Assembly: GCF_002008315.2 (NCBI RefSeq)
Contig: NZ_MVDG02000001.1
Span: forward strand, 744,001-808,000
Direction: 5' to 3'
Source of the DNA: Arthrobacter sp. KBS0703
GTDB lineage: Bacteria > Actinomycetota > Actinomycetes > Actinomycetales > Micrococcaceae
Length of the DNA: 64,000 bases
Part shown: positions 1-9,780 of the stretch, piece by piece
How the letters are laid out: every line of letters starts with the position of its first letter
How positions within the stretch are numbered: the first letter of the stretch is position 1
Position numbers and translations under genes: made by a program
The notes under the pieces: generated by a model
Databases searched by the model: none
Seen by the model: only the letters and a program-made list of their open reading frames with translations
What the model was told of the DNA's origin: nothing

Positions 1-695
<695 letters not shown>

Positions 696-761
696 GTCCG
701 GACCGCCCACGGAGACCATGCGGCGCGGCACGCTCACTGGATCCTCGCTTAGGAGTCAGCC

Positions 762-1455
762 GTGGCCGCCAGAGACGACATCCTCACCCGCCCGCAGATC
801 GACGCTGCGCTCGCCGGCCTGCCCGACTGGCGCTACCGGCTCGGCGGCCTGGTCACCGTCTACAAGACGCCGACGGCGGCTTCCGCGCTTGAGCTGATCG
901 CCGCCGTCGGGCGCATTGCCGAGGACAGCAACCACCATCCCGACCTGGACTGGCGCTATAACCGCTTGTTCATCCGGTTCAGTTCCCACGACGCCGGCGG
1001 CGAGGTCACGCCGCGCGACGTCAACGCCGCGGCCGCGGTCTGCGACGCCGCAGCGGCTGCGGGAGCCCAGTCGGAGCCCGGCCTGTACCATCTAGATGTG
1101 TATAAGAGACAGGTACCGGACCGTGGAGATCGGGATCGACACCACGGACGCGGCGGAGATCTCCGAGGTCTGGCGAGTGGCCCTGGGCTACCGGAAGGGG
1201 CGGGACGGCGACCTGGCGGACCCCCACGGCCGCGGGCCGGGGCTATCGTTCCAGGAAACCGGCACTCCCAACGACAACCGCCTGCACGTGGACATCCACC
1301 GGTCCAAGGCCGAATCTGCGCCGGCCCTCGAGAAGACGGCGGCCACCGGCGCGTTAATGGACAGAGACCACGCACCCGGCCGGGTGGTGGTCACTGACGC
1401 CCAAGGGAACCGGCTATGCCTCTGCACTGAGGAAGGCACCGGGCCGGCAACCTAG
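762..1455 (+). pseudogene. Pterin-4a-carbinolamine dehydratase fused to a VOC/glyoxalase-like domain, split by an adapter junction
   Basis: The first part, from a GTG with AGGAG at 751-755, encodes a 4a-hydroxytetrahydrobiopterin dehydratase domain with the EDSNHHPDLDWRYN active-site segment. The second part, from about 1113 in a different frame, encodes a glyoxalase-like VOC domain (VEIGIDTTDAAEI through DAQGNRLCLCTEEG). Such dehydratase-VOC fusions occur in actinobacteria, so this was probably one protein of about 220 residues. The break coincides exactly with a Tn5 mosaic end at 1094-1112, which shifts the frame by one. I read it as an assembly artefact rather than a decayed gene. Substrate of the VOC part is unknown. 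Confidence 0.75.
1094..1112. other. Tn5/Nextera mosaic end, single copy (assembly artefact)
   Basis: Bases 1094-1112 are an exact 19-bp mosaic end (AGATGTGTATAAGAGACAG). Only ATCT of the opposite end remains just upstream (1090-1093), so this junction is trimmed compared with the six double copies elsewhere. It sits inside the dehydratase-VOC gene and changes its reading frame. Confidence 0.95.
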
Positions 1456-1468
1456 GAGCACCCGACTG

Positions 1469-1771
1469 CTAGATCTTCAGGGCAGCCGTCAGCCGCTGGG
1501 TGTCCTGCCGTGCACGGACCCTGCCCAGGTATATGGCGACTGCCACGGCAGCCGCGGTGCCGGCGATCATGGGAACAATCCACGGAATCCACGTGAGTCC
1601 CGGCTGGTAGCCGAGACCCGCCGTCATGCAGATGATCCAGGCAAGCATTCCCACCCCGGCAGCCACGCCCGCCGGGAGGAGAATGCCGTACTTGGCGTGA
1701 CGTTTGTCATTGGCCCAGACGATGAAGCCAGCAGCGACGGTCACCAGGAGCACAATAGCGAGGGACAGCAC
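1469..1771 (-). CDS. Small three-helix membrane protein, function unknown
   Basis: This 100-residue protein has three hydrophobic segments (about residues 2-18, 30-51 and 60-81) and a basic C-terminal tail (GRVRARQDTQR). It starts at a GTG preceded by GGAAGC and lies 8 bases after the DUF3107 gene, so it is probably the third gene of a TetR-DUF3107 operon. I do not recognise a family with a known function. Similar small integral proteins are common in actinobacterial operons. The gene converges with the dehydratase-VOC gene. Confidence 0.65.
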   Translation of the reverse strand: MLSLAIVLLVTVAAGFIVWANDKRHAKYGILLPAGVAAGVGMLAWIICMTAGLGYQPGLTWIPWIVPMIAGTAAAVAVAIYLGRVRARQDTQRLTAALKI

Positions 1772-1779
1772 GGTGCTTC

Positions 1780-2004
1780 CTACAGTGCGCCGAAGCCGAC
1801 CCGGCGGACTTCCTCGGCGCCGATTTCGACGTAGCCCAGGACGTTCGCGGGGATGATGATCTGCCGGCCCTTTTCGTCGGTCAGCCGCAGCTCAGTGCCT
1901 TTGGCGAGGGATTCCGCTACAACCTTGGCCACGGAGTCTGCATCCTGAGACGATTCCAGCACAATTTCGCGGCCGATGTTCTGAATGCCGATCTTTACTT
2001 CCAC
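1780..2004 (-). CDS. DUF3107 family protein
   Basis: This 74-residue cytoplasmic protein matches DUF3107, a small conserved actinobacterial family of unknown function. It opens with VEVKIGIQNIGREIVLES and ends with the conserved IPANVLGYVEIGAEEVRRVGFG. The GTG start is preceded by a clear GGGAGG. It lies between the TetR gene upstream and a small membrane protein downstream on the same strand. The family assignment rests on the characteristic sequence; the role is unknown. Confidence 0.8.
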   Translation of the reverse strand: MEVKIGIQNIGREIVLESSQDADSVAKVVAESLAKGTELRLTDEKGRQIIIPANVLGYVEIGAEEVRRVGFGAL

Positions 2005-2061
2005 AGCAAGGCCTCCCAGCCAATCAAAGTTGAAATTTCAAAGGTGTTCTTCCTTTGTAGT

Positions 2062-2730
2062 CTAGGACTCTTTGGGGAAGCGAGAGATTCCGCGCCAAGC
2101 TAAACGGTAGATGAGGTCACTGGCGACATCGAGGTCGAGATTGCCGTCCGTTTCGAGCCAGTAGCGTGCGCTGACCTGCGCCATCCCGGCGAGGCCGCGG
2201 CCGAGCAGCTGGGCCTCCAGGAGCGGCAGTTTGGTGTCTTCGGCGATGACCTGCGCGATGGCGTCCGCGAAGGCCTTGTTGAAGGTCTCAAGGCGCGCGC
2301 TGACGTCCGGATCGTTGACGAGGTCGGACTCGAACACGAGGCGGTGCGCCTGGTCGTCACTGTCAATGAACCGGTAGTAGGCGCGCATGACGGCCTGGAC
2401 GCGCTCCTTGTTGTCGGTGGTGGAGTTGAGCGCGCCCATCATGAGGTCGGTCAGGGTCCCGAGGTGGCTGTCCAGGAGCGCCAGGTAGAGCTCGCGTTTG
2501 GAGGGGAAGTGCTGGTACAGCACCGGTTTGCTCACGTGGGCCGTTTCGGCGATCTCGTCCATCGCGGCTCCGTGGTAGCCGTTGGCGACGAACACCTCCT
2601 GGGCGGCGGCCAGCAGCTGGGCCCTGCGCTCGTCCCGCGGCAGCCTGGCGGATCGCTGCCCTGCGGCCCGGGGGGTGCCGGCCGGGGAGTGCGCGGCCCG
2701 AGTTCGATCAACGGGTGCATGATGAACCAC
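2062..2730 (-). CDS. TetR/AcrR family transcriptional regulator
   Basis: The N-terminal helix-turn-helix is seen in RRAQLLAAAQEVFVANGYHGAAMDEIAETAHVSKPVLYQHFPSKRELYLALL (given in two pieces by position: about residues 35-86), followed by an all-helical ligand domain. I prefer the GTG at 2730 because AGAAGG lies 7 bases upstream; a longer version from GTG 2763 lacks a ribosome site and would overlap a candidate operator. It is divergent from moeZ with a short spacer and heads the DUF3107 operon, so it may regulate itself, moeZ or both. The ligand is unknown. Confidence 0.85.
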   Translation of the reverse strand: MVHHAPVDRTRAAHSPAGTPRAAGQRSARLPRDERRAQLLAAAQEVFVANGYHGAAMDEIAETAHVSKPVLYQHFPSKRELYLALLDSHLGTLTDLMMGALNSTTDNKERVQAVMRAYYRFIDSDDQAHRLVFESDLVNDPDVSARLETFNKAFADAIAQVIAEDTKLPLLEAQLLGRGLAGMAQVSARYWLETDGNLDLDVASDLIYRLAWRGISRFPKES

Positions 2731-2764
2731 GGTTGGCCTTCTTTCAATTGCTGTTAACTTCACT

Positions 2765-2778
2765 TTACCCGGGGGTAA
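2765..2778. promoter_or_regulatory. Candidate TetR operator
   Basis: TTACC at 2765-2769 and GGTAA at 2774-2778 form a perfect inverted repeat around CGGG, in the short gap between the divergent TetR gene and moeZ. Position and symmetry fit an autoregulatory site; no binding data are implied. Confidence 0.4.
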
Positions 2779-2814
2779 TATGACCGCGCGGTATCTTCAG
2801 GCATACATTGAAGT

Positions 2815-4014
2815 ATGGCTTCTCCGTCCACCGCAAATGCAGCACTCACCTCACTGGATCCCCTAGTTGATCCGGCACCCGGACTCTCGCCCGAGGAGGT
2901 GGAACGGTATTCCCGGCACCTCATCATTCCGGAGATCGGCGCGCTCGGCCAAAGGCGGCTGAAGAACGCGCGCGTCCTGGTGATCGGCGCCGGCGGACTC
3001 GGGTCTCCCGCTCTGCTCTACCTGGCCGCGGCCGGCGTCGGGACCATCGGAATCATTGACGACGACTCCGTTGACCTGAGCAACCTGCAACGCCAGATCA
3101 TCCACGGCGTCCAGGACGTCGGGCGTCCCAAGATCGAATCGGCGCGTGATGCGATTGCGGCGCTGAACCCGCTGGTCGACGTCAGGCTGCATGATGTCAG
3201 GCTCGACGCCACGAACGCCCTGGAGCTTTTTTCCGGCTACGACCTCATCCTGGACGGGGCGGACAACTTCGCCACCCGCTACCTCGTCAACGACGCCGCG
3301 GCGATCCTCGGCAAGCCCTACGTGTGGGGATCGATCTTCCGCTTCGACGGCCAGGTCAGCGTGTTCTGGGAACAGCACGGCCCCACCTACCGCGACCTGT
3401 ACCCGGAGGCGCCGCCGGCGGGTTCCGTGCCGTCGTGCGGCGAGGGCGGCGTTTTCGGGATGCTCTGCGCTGCCGTCGGGTCCCTCATGGTGACGGAGGC
3501 CGTAAAGCTGATCACCGGCGTCGGGCGTTCCCTGCTCGGCCGTGTGGCGTTGTATGACGCCCTGGGCGGCAGTTGGCGCGAGATCAGGGTGGCCAAGGAC
3601 CCCGCCGCCCCCCGGATCACGGAGCTGACGGATTATGAGGCCTTCTGCGGCATCACGCCCGCGGCGGCCACCGACACGGAACACACCATCACCGCAACGC
3701 AGTTGGCCACTATGCTCGCTTCGCGCGATGCCGGGCTCAAGGACTTCGAGCTCGTGGACGTCCGGGAGACCGGCGAGTACGACATCGTCCGGATTGACGG
3801 CTCCGTCCTGATTCCCCAGGGCAGGATCCTCGCGGGCGAGGCCTGGGGCGAGCTGCCGCAGGACAGGGACATCGTGTTCCACTGCAAGGCCGGGACACGG
3901 TCCGCAGCGGTGCTGGCAGCCGCGCAAAAGGCCGGCTACCAGCGCGTGAGCCATCTCGACGGCGGTATCCTCGCCTGGGTCAGGGACGTGGAGCCCCAGA
4001 AGCCCGTCTACTGA
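2815..4014 (+). CDS. moeZ: MoeZ-type adenylyltransferase/sulfurtransferase
   Basis: MoeZ activates the C-terminal glycines of small sulfur carriers (MoaD, ThiS, CysO) by adenylation and then sulfurates them, feeding molybdopterin, thiamine or cysteine synthesis. Residues 25-280 are an E1-like ThiF/MoeB domain with GAGGLGS at 58-64, DDDSVDLSNLQRQ at about 81-93 and a Cys at 208 in PSCGEGG. Residues 290-399 are a rhodanese domain whose catalytic Cys is at 357 in FHCKAGTRS. Length (399) is normal for the fused family. Nearby thiG fits a shared role in sulfur carrier chemistry. Confidence 0.93.
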   Translation: MASPSTANAALTSLDPLVDPAPGLSPEEVERYSRHLIIPEIGALGQRRLKNARVLVIGAGGLGSPALLYLAAAGVGTIGIIDDDSVDLSNLQRQIIHGVQDVGRPKIESARDAIAALNPLVDVRLHDVRLDATNALELFSGYDLILDGADNFATRYLVNDAAAILGKPYVWGSIFRFDGQVSVFWEQHGPTYRDLYPEAPPAGSVPSCGEGGVFGMLCAAVGSLMVTEAVKLITGVGRSLLGRVALYDALGGSWREIRVAKDPAAPRITELTDYEAFCGITPAAATDTEHTITATQLATMLASRDAGLKDFELVDVRETGEYDIVRIDGSVLIPQGRILAGEAWGELPQDRDIVFHCKAGTRSAAVLAAAQKAGYQRVSHLDGGILAWVRDVEPQKPVY

Positions 4015-4042
4015 CAGCGGCGCTGTCTTTCGGCGGGGCATG

Positions 4043-6391
4043 TCACGCCGCTACGACCGGGATGCGCCGGGACATGAGGACCTTCCCGGTGATCCAGTCC
4101 AGCAGGTTCACCGTCAGCGTGTAAGTCCCGGGTGCCGGCGGACGCAGCAGCATGTCGTAGCGCTCCGCTGCTCCGAAATTGATGATGCTGGTCCGCAGGG
4201 GGCCGGTGGCGGAAATCGGCCGTGCCGGCCCGGTCGGGCTTGACGTGTCGCGGAATGGCCGGCCGTCGTGCGCTATCAGTTCGGCCATGGCAACGCGCTT
4301 GCCGGCGGCGTCCGTGAAGTAGGCGGTGACGGGGAAATAGTTGGCGTTGAGCAGGCGGAGCAGCGTGGGTTTGACGGTGCCCCCTGCCATCCGGGCGCGG
4401 ATGCGGCTGAGGAAGATGGGGCCCTCTTTGTTCGGTACCGGGGCGAGTTCCCCTCCCAGCAGATAGAAGTGCCTGGCCTCGAACTTGTCCAGGCCCGCGT
4501 CATCCCCGGACAGCCCTGCAGCGTGGTTAAGCTCGTGCCAGCGGGGGTCCACCGAGTAGGGGACCAAGATCGTTTCGGTGTCGATGTCGTATTCCGGCCC
4601 GTCCACGAACGACCGCCGCGCACCCTTGGTCACGGGGTAGTCCGGATGGACCGCCGGATCGATGATCAGGGGGCCAAACATTCCCATTTGCACGTGCAGG
4701 GTGGTGTTGACGTGGCAGTGGTAGAAATACGTGCCGGACGCCCCCCTGTTCGGGTTGCCGGGCTGACCGGTTTCCGGCCGCCATTGATAGGTGTAGCTCC
4801 CCGACACCTCGAAGGAGGTGTGGCCCACGCCGTCGTTCCGCGGATCGGGTTCGATGCCGTGCCAGTGAACCGTATGGACCTTTTTGCTGGGGTGAATGGT
4901 CCCGTGGAATAGCTGGCCCTCGGTGATCCGGACCAAGGGCGCGGGGAAAATCCGGCCCGAGTTCTCGGTCTCGAACGTCCACATCTCGAATTCGCCGCCG
5001 TCGTCGAATTTCATCTTGCGGTTGAAGAACTTGAATTCGTGGGCCACGTCCGGCGTCTGGCGGAACTCCGTTGCGGGGCTTCCCTCATGCATTTGCTGTG
5101 AGCTGAAGTCGACCTGGCTGCGGAACAGCTCGTGCGATGCGGCGCCGGCAGCGGCCGGGCCCGGAGCTGCCAATGCCCAGTGGCCCACCAGCCCGCCGGG
5201 GTACATCCCGCCCTTTGCCACCTGCGACGGTTCGGCGTGGCAGTGCATCGGGTAGTCCCAGTCCTCTTTCCGGGCGTTCCACACCTCATCGATGGCCTCC
5301 GGCGGACGCCTCAACGGGAGCAACGAGTCTTTTCGGTCCAGGGGGTGCATCTCAATGACGTCCTCCCACTGCTGGAGCACGATGTGGCCGGCGGCGTCGA
5401 CCTTCCCGCCGGTTCGGGGGAACGGCGTTCCGTTCCGGTTCACGGTCCAGAGATGGTTTCCGTGGAAATGCAGTTGGTGGTGGACCACCCCGGCGTTGAG
5501 GAAACGCATGAGCTGACCCGTCGCGACAGTGCCGGCGGTGGCGCCCTTGCTGAAATTGCGGACGTCGATCTGGCGTGCGGACCCGGACATCAGGGTGTCC
5601 TCATCGCGGACGCGGTTCAGGGCCTCATCCGTGGACGCGGCCAGGGACTGGAAGCCGCTGCGGCCGTTGAGGGTGAAATACCGCGGATACACCGGTGTCT
5701 TGTCGGGGTCCACGGTTCCGTTGCGGGACGCGATGCCCGCCCACACGGGGTCGACGTTGTGGAGCATCCACACCCACTGCCGCTCGAATTCCGGCCCGTT
5801 CGTCGTGGGCAGCCACGGCGAGGCCGGGTCGGTGACCAGCAGGGCGCCAAAGAGGCCAAGAACCCGCTGGACGGGGTCGGCGGTCGGATCGGCCGGATCG
5901 GCACCGGGATCGCAATAGAGGTAGGTACCTGCCTTGGGGGCCTTGAATTGCAGTGTCTTGGTCTGGCCCGGTTTGATCACGCCGGTGCCGACATGGCCGT
6001 TCCCGGATCCGGCGTTCAGGAACTGCAGCGCATGCTCCTGGGCCAGATGGTTGGTCACGCGAATGCTGATGGTGCTGCCGGTTTCCGCGATCAGCGTACG
6101 GTCCGGGAAGAAGCTGGCCCAGTGTGCCCGGCGGACCAGGAATTCGCCGGGGTTGGCAGGGTCCTTGGCGGCGGGCGCAGGACGCCCCAAGGGCGGAACT
6201 GCGGCCTTGAGCGGGTAGGTGCGGCTCGCCACGACGATACCGTTCCGCAGGAATACGCGGGGGCTCACCGCGAGGCTCGGCCTAGGATCCGTGACGAGGG
6301 TCCGCCGGTCCCCGAATCCCCGGTGGTAGACGAGCGAGCCATCCACCATGGGCAGGAAGCCGTCGTTGATGTGCAGGTCCAGGGGGCTCAT
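4043..6391 (-). CDS. Large multicopper oxidase with unusual motif order
   Basis: A 782-residue multicopper oxidase that should couple substrate or metal oxidation to reduction of oxygen to water. Start ATG 6391 overlaps the stop of the upstream Tat gene (ATGA). A cupredoxin-like region at about 100-190 is followed by HQLHFHGNHLW (305-315) and MHCHAEPSQVAKGGMY (382-397), the pattern usually at the C-terminal end of a laccase. HTVHWHG (506-512) and YHCHVNTTLHVQMGMFG (557-573), the usual N-terminal pattern, come after it. There is no signal peptide, so export probably depends on the Tat partner. Substrate cannot be told from sequence. Confidence 0.85.
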   Translation of the reverse strand: MSPLDLHINDGFLPMVDGSLVYHRGFGDRRTLVTDPRPSLAVSPRVFLRNGIVVASRTYPLKAAVPPLGRPAPAAKDPANPGEFLVRRAHWASFFPDRTLIAETGSTISIRVTNHLAQEHALQFLNAGSGNGHVGTGVIKPGQTKTLQFKAPKAGTYLYCDPGADPADPTADPVQRVLGLFGALLVTDPASPWLPTTNGPEFERQWVWMLHNVDPVWAGIASRNGTVDPDKTPVYPRYFTLNGRSGFQSLAASTDEALNRVRDEDTLMSGSARQIDVRNFSKGATAGTVATGQLMRFLNAGVVHHQLHFHGNHLWTVNRNGTPFPRTGGKVDAAGHIVLQQWEDVIEMHPLDRKDSLLPLRRPPEAIDEVWNARKEDWDYPMHCHAEPSQVAKGGMYPGGLVGHWALAAPGPAAAGAASHELFRSQVDFSSQQMHEGSPATEFRQTPDVAHEFKFFNRKMKFDDGGEFEMWTFETENSGRIFPAPLVRITEGQLFHGTIHPSKKVHTVHWHGIEPDPRNDGVGHTSFEVSGSYTYQWRPETGQPGNPNRGASGTYFYHCHVNTTLHVQMGMFGPLIIDPAVHPDYPVTKGARRSFVDGPEYDIDTETILVPYSVDPRWHELNHAAGLSGDDAGLDKFEARHFYLLGGELAPVPNKEGPIFLSRIRARMAGGTVKPTLLRLLNANYFPVTAYFTDAAGKRVAMAELIAHDGRPFRDTSSPTGPARPISATGPLRTSIINFGAAERYDMLLRPPAPGTYTLTVNLLDWITGKVLMSRRIPVVAA

Positions 6392-7074
6392 GACTTCACC
6401 TGGGTTGCGGTCAGGAGCGGCAAGGCCAGGCTCATGCTCCCGTCCTGCTCCGGCTCGGAGTATTCGAGTTCCATGTCCAGGGCGTCGTGGGGCGCCAGGT
6501 AGCTGATCCAAAGACGCTCCGTGGCGCCGGCTGCTATGGCGCCGGGGCCCTTGTTGAAGTCCTGGGGCGTGACGGTGATGCCGGACGGCAACAGCTTCAG
6601 GCGAAGCTGGCCCGGGGCAAACAGAACGGGCTCGGGCCGGCTGTTGGTCAGGGCCACTTCGAGGAGGACGACATCGCCCCACGTGAAATTGGCCGGCTGC
6701 GGCCAGCCGGAATCCGGGAGGACTCCGCCGTCATGCGTATGGGCGGCAAGGCTGACCATGGGATCGCCGGGGGACCGCCGGGGCGCTCCGGACAATGAGG
6801 CCGCGGCACCAGACCCGGTAATGTGCGATGCGGCGGCAGCCAGCGACTTCGTTGCCGGCCGGCCCTGCGCGTCCAGTCGCGCCAAACGGCCCGCCTTAAC
6901 TACCGACAGGGAGCCGAAGGCCGTAGCGACCGGTTCGGCGCTGTTCGACGTGCTTCGCGAGACCACACCGTAGGTACCTCCGGCCGCGAGCAGCAAAGCC
7001 CCGCCGCCTACGATGAGGCCGAACTGCCTGCGGCTGAGGGCAGGGACTGTTTCTGCGGGCGGATTCGGCTTCAT
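6388..7074 (-). CDS. Tat-exported partner protein of the multicopper oxidase
   Basis: This 228-residue protein begins with a twin-arginine signal: LSRRQFGLIVGGGALLLAAGG at about residues 17-37. The rest (about 90-228) contains beta-rich segments such as WGDVVLLEVALTNSRPEPV and ATERLWISYLAPHDALDMELEYSEPE, resembling a small Ig- or cupredoxin-like fold without obvious copper ligands. It overlaps the oxidase start by four bases, so the two are translationally coupled. The likely role is as an exported subunit or carrier of the leaderless oxidase; this is inference. I do not recognise a named family. Confidence 0.7.
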   Translation of the reverse strand: MKPNPPAETVPALSRRQFGLIVGGGALLLAAGGTYGVVSRSTSNSAEPVATAFGSLSVVKAGRLARLDAQGRPATKSLAAAASHITGSGAAASLSGAPRRSPGDPMVSLAAHTHDGGVLPDSGWPQPANFTWGDVVLLEVALTNSRPEPVLFAPGQLRLKLLPSGITVTPQDFNKGPGAIAAGATERLWISYLAPHDALDMELEYSEPEQDGSMSLALPLLTATQVKS

Positions 7075-7173
7075 TGTCGCACCCCTTATTCGCATTCACG
7101 GACAGGTTCAATGCTGTCCGGGAAGCCTATGGAAAGGTTGGGCGTGCGGCCCCTCTGATCGGGGCGGAGGAAC

Positions 7174-8523
7174 CTAGGCGGAGTTCCGTTGGTCCCCTGC
7201 CTGGGGACGCCTGGCCGGAGCCACCTGGCTGTGATCGACGGGGCACTCGGCCTTTGCCGCGGCTGCCGGCTGTTCCACGGTGATGCCGTAGAGGGTTTCG
7301 AGGGCGGCGACGTAGTCGTCCTGCTGACCGTTGGACGCCAGCTCCCGGGCCCGGACGGTGGGGACGTGGAGGAGCTGCTTGACCATGCGGCGGAGCGCGA
7401 ATTCAACTTCTTCAGCCGCTGCGGTGCAGCCGTGGCGGGCGCGGACCTTTTCCATTTCCGCGTCCAGGACGTTCATGGTGTGGCGGCGCAGGGCCACGAT
7501 GGCCGAGTCCACGGACCGGGCCTCCCGCTCCTGTTCGAAGGCTGCGGCTGCGCCGGACACCAGGCTGCTGGCCTGGGCGAGGGACTCCGCCTGCTCCTGG
7601 GGGGCCGCGAGGCGCACGGACTCCAGCGTGAGGAGCTCCACGCCGTCGAGCTCTCCCACGGCGGGGTCGAAATCGTGCGTCAGCGCCAAGTCGATCGCGA
7701 TCAGCGGCTGGGCCGAGTTGGCGCGGACTTGTGCGAGCTCGGATGCTTCCACCCTGGCGTCGGAGCCGCTGCACCCGATCATGACGTCGGCGGCTGCCAC
7801 GGCGGCGTCCAGCGTGTCGCCGTCGAGCGCCGTGCCGCCGCGGGTGGCCACAAACGTTGCGGCCCGCCCTGAGGAGGAAAAGACCGCGATGTCGCGGCAG
7901 CCGCGTTCGCGCAGCAGCGCCATGGTGGCTCCGGCGTAGGCGCCGGTGCCGAACACCACAACCTTCTTCTGCGACCAGTCGGTTTCCTCGGAAAGGTCCG
8001 TCGCAAGATCGAGGGCCACTGAGACGATGGACAGGCCCCGGGATCCGAGCGCTGTCTGGGCGCCGACGTCCTTTGCGGTCTTGGAGGCGGCCTGGAACAG
8101 GCGGACGAGGCCGGAGCTGGCCGTGCCTTCGTGCTGGGCGGTGATCAGCGCGCGGCGCACCTGTCCCGCGATTTCGCGTTCGCCGACCACAGCGGAGTCC
8201 AGGCCGGAGCTGACGGCAAAAAGGTGCTCGCTGACTTCGGGGCCCGTGTGCGTGCTGAATGACCGGGACACGAGCTGTTCACTGAGCCCGCTCATGTCGC
8301 TGATCTGGCCGACCAGGGCGGCGCGGGCGGCTTCGACGTCGTCCGCGTGCGCCGCTTCGCCGTAGATTTCGTAGCGGTTGCAGGTGGCAAGGACAACCGC
8401 ACCCGTCACAGCCGGCGATCCGGCGAGGGCGGATGTGGCGATGCCTGATGAACCGTTGCTTAGCTGAGCAACGGTTTCGAGGTCGATGTCGGCGTGAGTC
8501 GCCACCAATGAAAAAAGAACCAC
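7174..8523 (-). CDS. hemA: Glutamyl-tRNA reductase
   Basis: HemA reduces glutamyl-tRNA to glutamate-1-semialdehyde, the first committed step of C5 heme synthesis. The GTG at 8523 gives the usual N-terminus ([18 protein letters not shown]), and [14 protein letters not shown] at about residues 42-55 holds the catalytic Cys. An NADPH domain ([17 protein letters not shown]) and a C-terminal helical dimerisation region follow; 449 residues is normal. It is divergent from hemE and is the only heme gene here on the minus strand. A -10-like TATGAT lies so close to the start codon that the mRNA may be leaderless. Confidence 0.95.
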   Translation of the reverse strand: MVLFSLVATHADIDLETVAQLSNGSSGIATSALAGSPAVTGAVVLATCNRYEIYGEAAHADDVEAARAALVGQISDMSGLSEQLVSRSFSTHTGPEVSEHLFAVSSGLDSAVVGEREIAGQVRRALITAQHEGTASSGLVRLFQAASKTAKDVGAQTALGSRGLSIVSVALDLATDLSEETDWSQKKVVVFGTGAYAGATMALLRERGCRDIAVFSSSGRAATFVATRGGTALDGDTLDAAVAAADVMIGCSGSDARVEASELAQVRANSAQPLIAIDLALTHDFDPAVGELDGVELLTLESVRLAAPQEQAESLAQASSLVSGAAAAFEQEREARSVDSAIVALRRHTMNVLDAEMEKVRARHGCTAAAEEVEFALRRMVKQLLHVPTVRARELASNGQQDDYVAALETLYGITVEQPAAAAKAECPVDHSQVAPARRPQAGDQRNSA

Positions 8524-8532
8524 AGCACGACA

Positions 8533-8538
8533 ATCATA
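8533..8538 (-). promoter_or_regulatory. Candidate hemA -10 element (leaderless start)
   Basis: On the minus strand TATGAT occupies 8538-8533, followed by ATTGTCGTGCT and the GTG start codon at 8523. A transcript starting 6-7 bases after this element would begin within about 3 bases of the start codon, and no Shine-Dalgarno is present. The -35 region is not clear. Confidence 0.4.
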
Positions 8539-8681
8539 GCTTTTTCGCAACCTCGTAGAACAACCCCCGGCCCGGATCGCCGTCCTCCCGCCCTGTGATT
8601 CTTGCCACGGACGGTCAATTCGATCCCGGGATGACAGGCTGTCGTTATCTTTTGGGGGCGATTTTCGGCACAATCAGAGGC

Positions 8682-9776
8682 ATGACTTCTAGCGCTGCAA
8701 CTTCAGCCGGCACCGTTCTTGACGCAGGCCATCCGCTCATGGACGGCCGCACCGCCGACTCGCCGCTCATCACGGCTTACCGCGGCGGCAAGCCGAGCCG
8801 CCGCCCGGTCTGGTTCATGCGGCAGGCCGGCCGGTCCTTGCCCGAATACCTGAAGGTGCGTGAAGGCGTCGCCATGCTGGACTCCTGCCTCCGGCCCGAA
8901 CTGGCCTCCGAGATCACGCTGCAGCCTGTCCGCCGCCACGACGTGGATGCGGCGATTTTCTTCTCGGACATCGTCATCCCGCTCAAGCTGGCCGGCGTCG
9001 GCGTTGACATCGTGCCGGGCATCGGTCCGGTCCTGGACAAGCCCGTCCGCACCGCCGCCGACGTTGCGGCCCTGCCCAAGCTCACGTGGGAGGCGCTGGA
9101 GCCGATCCGCGAGGCCGTCCGCCTGACCGTGGCGCAGCTGGGCAAGACGCCGCTCATCGGTTTTGCCGGCGCACCCTTCACCCTGGCCGCCTACATGGTG
9201 GAGGGCAAGCCGTCCCGCGACCACCTGGGCCCCCGCACCATGATGCACGCCGATCCGGAAACTTGGACCGCGCTGGCCAACTGGGCCGCTGACGCGTCCG
9301 GGATGTTCCTCCGGGCGCAGCTGGAGGCGGGCGCCTCTGCCGGGCAGCTGTTCGATTCGTGGGCGGGTTCCCTCGGCCTGGCGGACTACAGGCGTTTTGT
9401 CGCGCCGGCATCTGCCCGTGCGCTGGACCATGTCCGCCACCTCGGCGCGCCGCTGATCCACTTCGGCACCGGAACCTCCGAACTCCTCGGGGCCATGCGC
9501 GACGTCGGCGTGGACGTCGTCGGTGTGGACTACCGCCTCCCGCTGGACGAAGCGAACCGCCGGCTCGGCGGCACCGTGCCGCTGCAGGGCAACATCGATC
9601 CGGCGCTCCTGTCGGCCCCGTGGGACGTGCTCGAGGCGCACGTCCGGGAGGTCATCGCGTCCGGCGCGGCGGCACCCGGCCATGTCCTGAACCTCGGCCA
9701 CGGCGTGCCACCGGAAACCGACCCGGACGTGTTGACGCGCGTCGTCGAACTCATCCACTCCATTTCCCCGGAGTAA
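8682..9776 (+). CDS. hemE: Uroporphyrinogen decarboxylase
   Basis: HemE removes the four acetate carboxyls of uroporphyrinogen III to give coproporphyrinogen III. The protein has 364 residues with WFMRQAGRSLPEYLKVRE near residues 42-59, the conserved arginine-rich substrate loop, IFFSDIVIPLK, GFAGAPFTLAAYMVEG and the C-terminal LNLGHGVPPETDPD. The ATG at 8682 has AGAGG just upstream. It is divergent from hemA and is followed four bases later by the protoporphyrinogen/coproporphyrinogen oxidase gene, with which it is surely cotranscribed. Confidence 0.95.
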   Translation: MTSSAATSAGTVLDAGHPLMDGRTADSPLITAYRGGKPSRRPVWFMRQAGRSLPEYLKVREGVAMLDSCLRPELASEITLQPVRRHDVDAAIFFSDIVIPLKLAGVGVDIVPGIGPVLDKPVRTAADVAALPKLTWEALEPIREAVRLTVAQLGKTPLIGFAGAPFTLAAYMVEGKPSRDHLGPRTMMHADPETWTALANWAADASGMFLRAQLEAGASAGQLFDSWAGSLGLADYRRFVAPASARALDHVRHLGAPLIHFGTGTSELLGAMRDVGVDVVGVDYRLPLDEANRRLGGTVPLQGNIDPALLSAPWDVLEAHVREVIASGAAAPGHVLNLGHGVPPETDPDVLTRVVELIHSISPE

Positions 9777-9780
9777 GGCA

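Noticed and set aside
5132..6502. A 456-codon open frame on the plus strand opposite the multicopper oxidase
   Set aside because: It has no ribosome site and no recognisable domain; the opposite strand carries a clear multicopper oxidase, so this is a GC-driven shadow frame.
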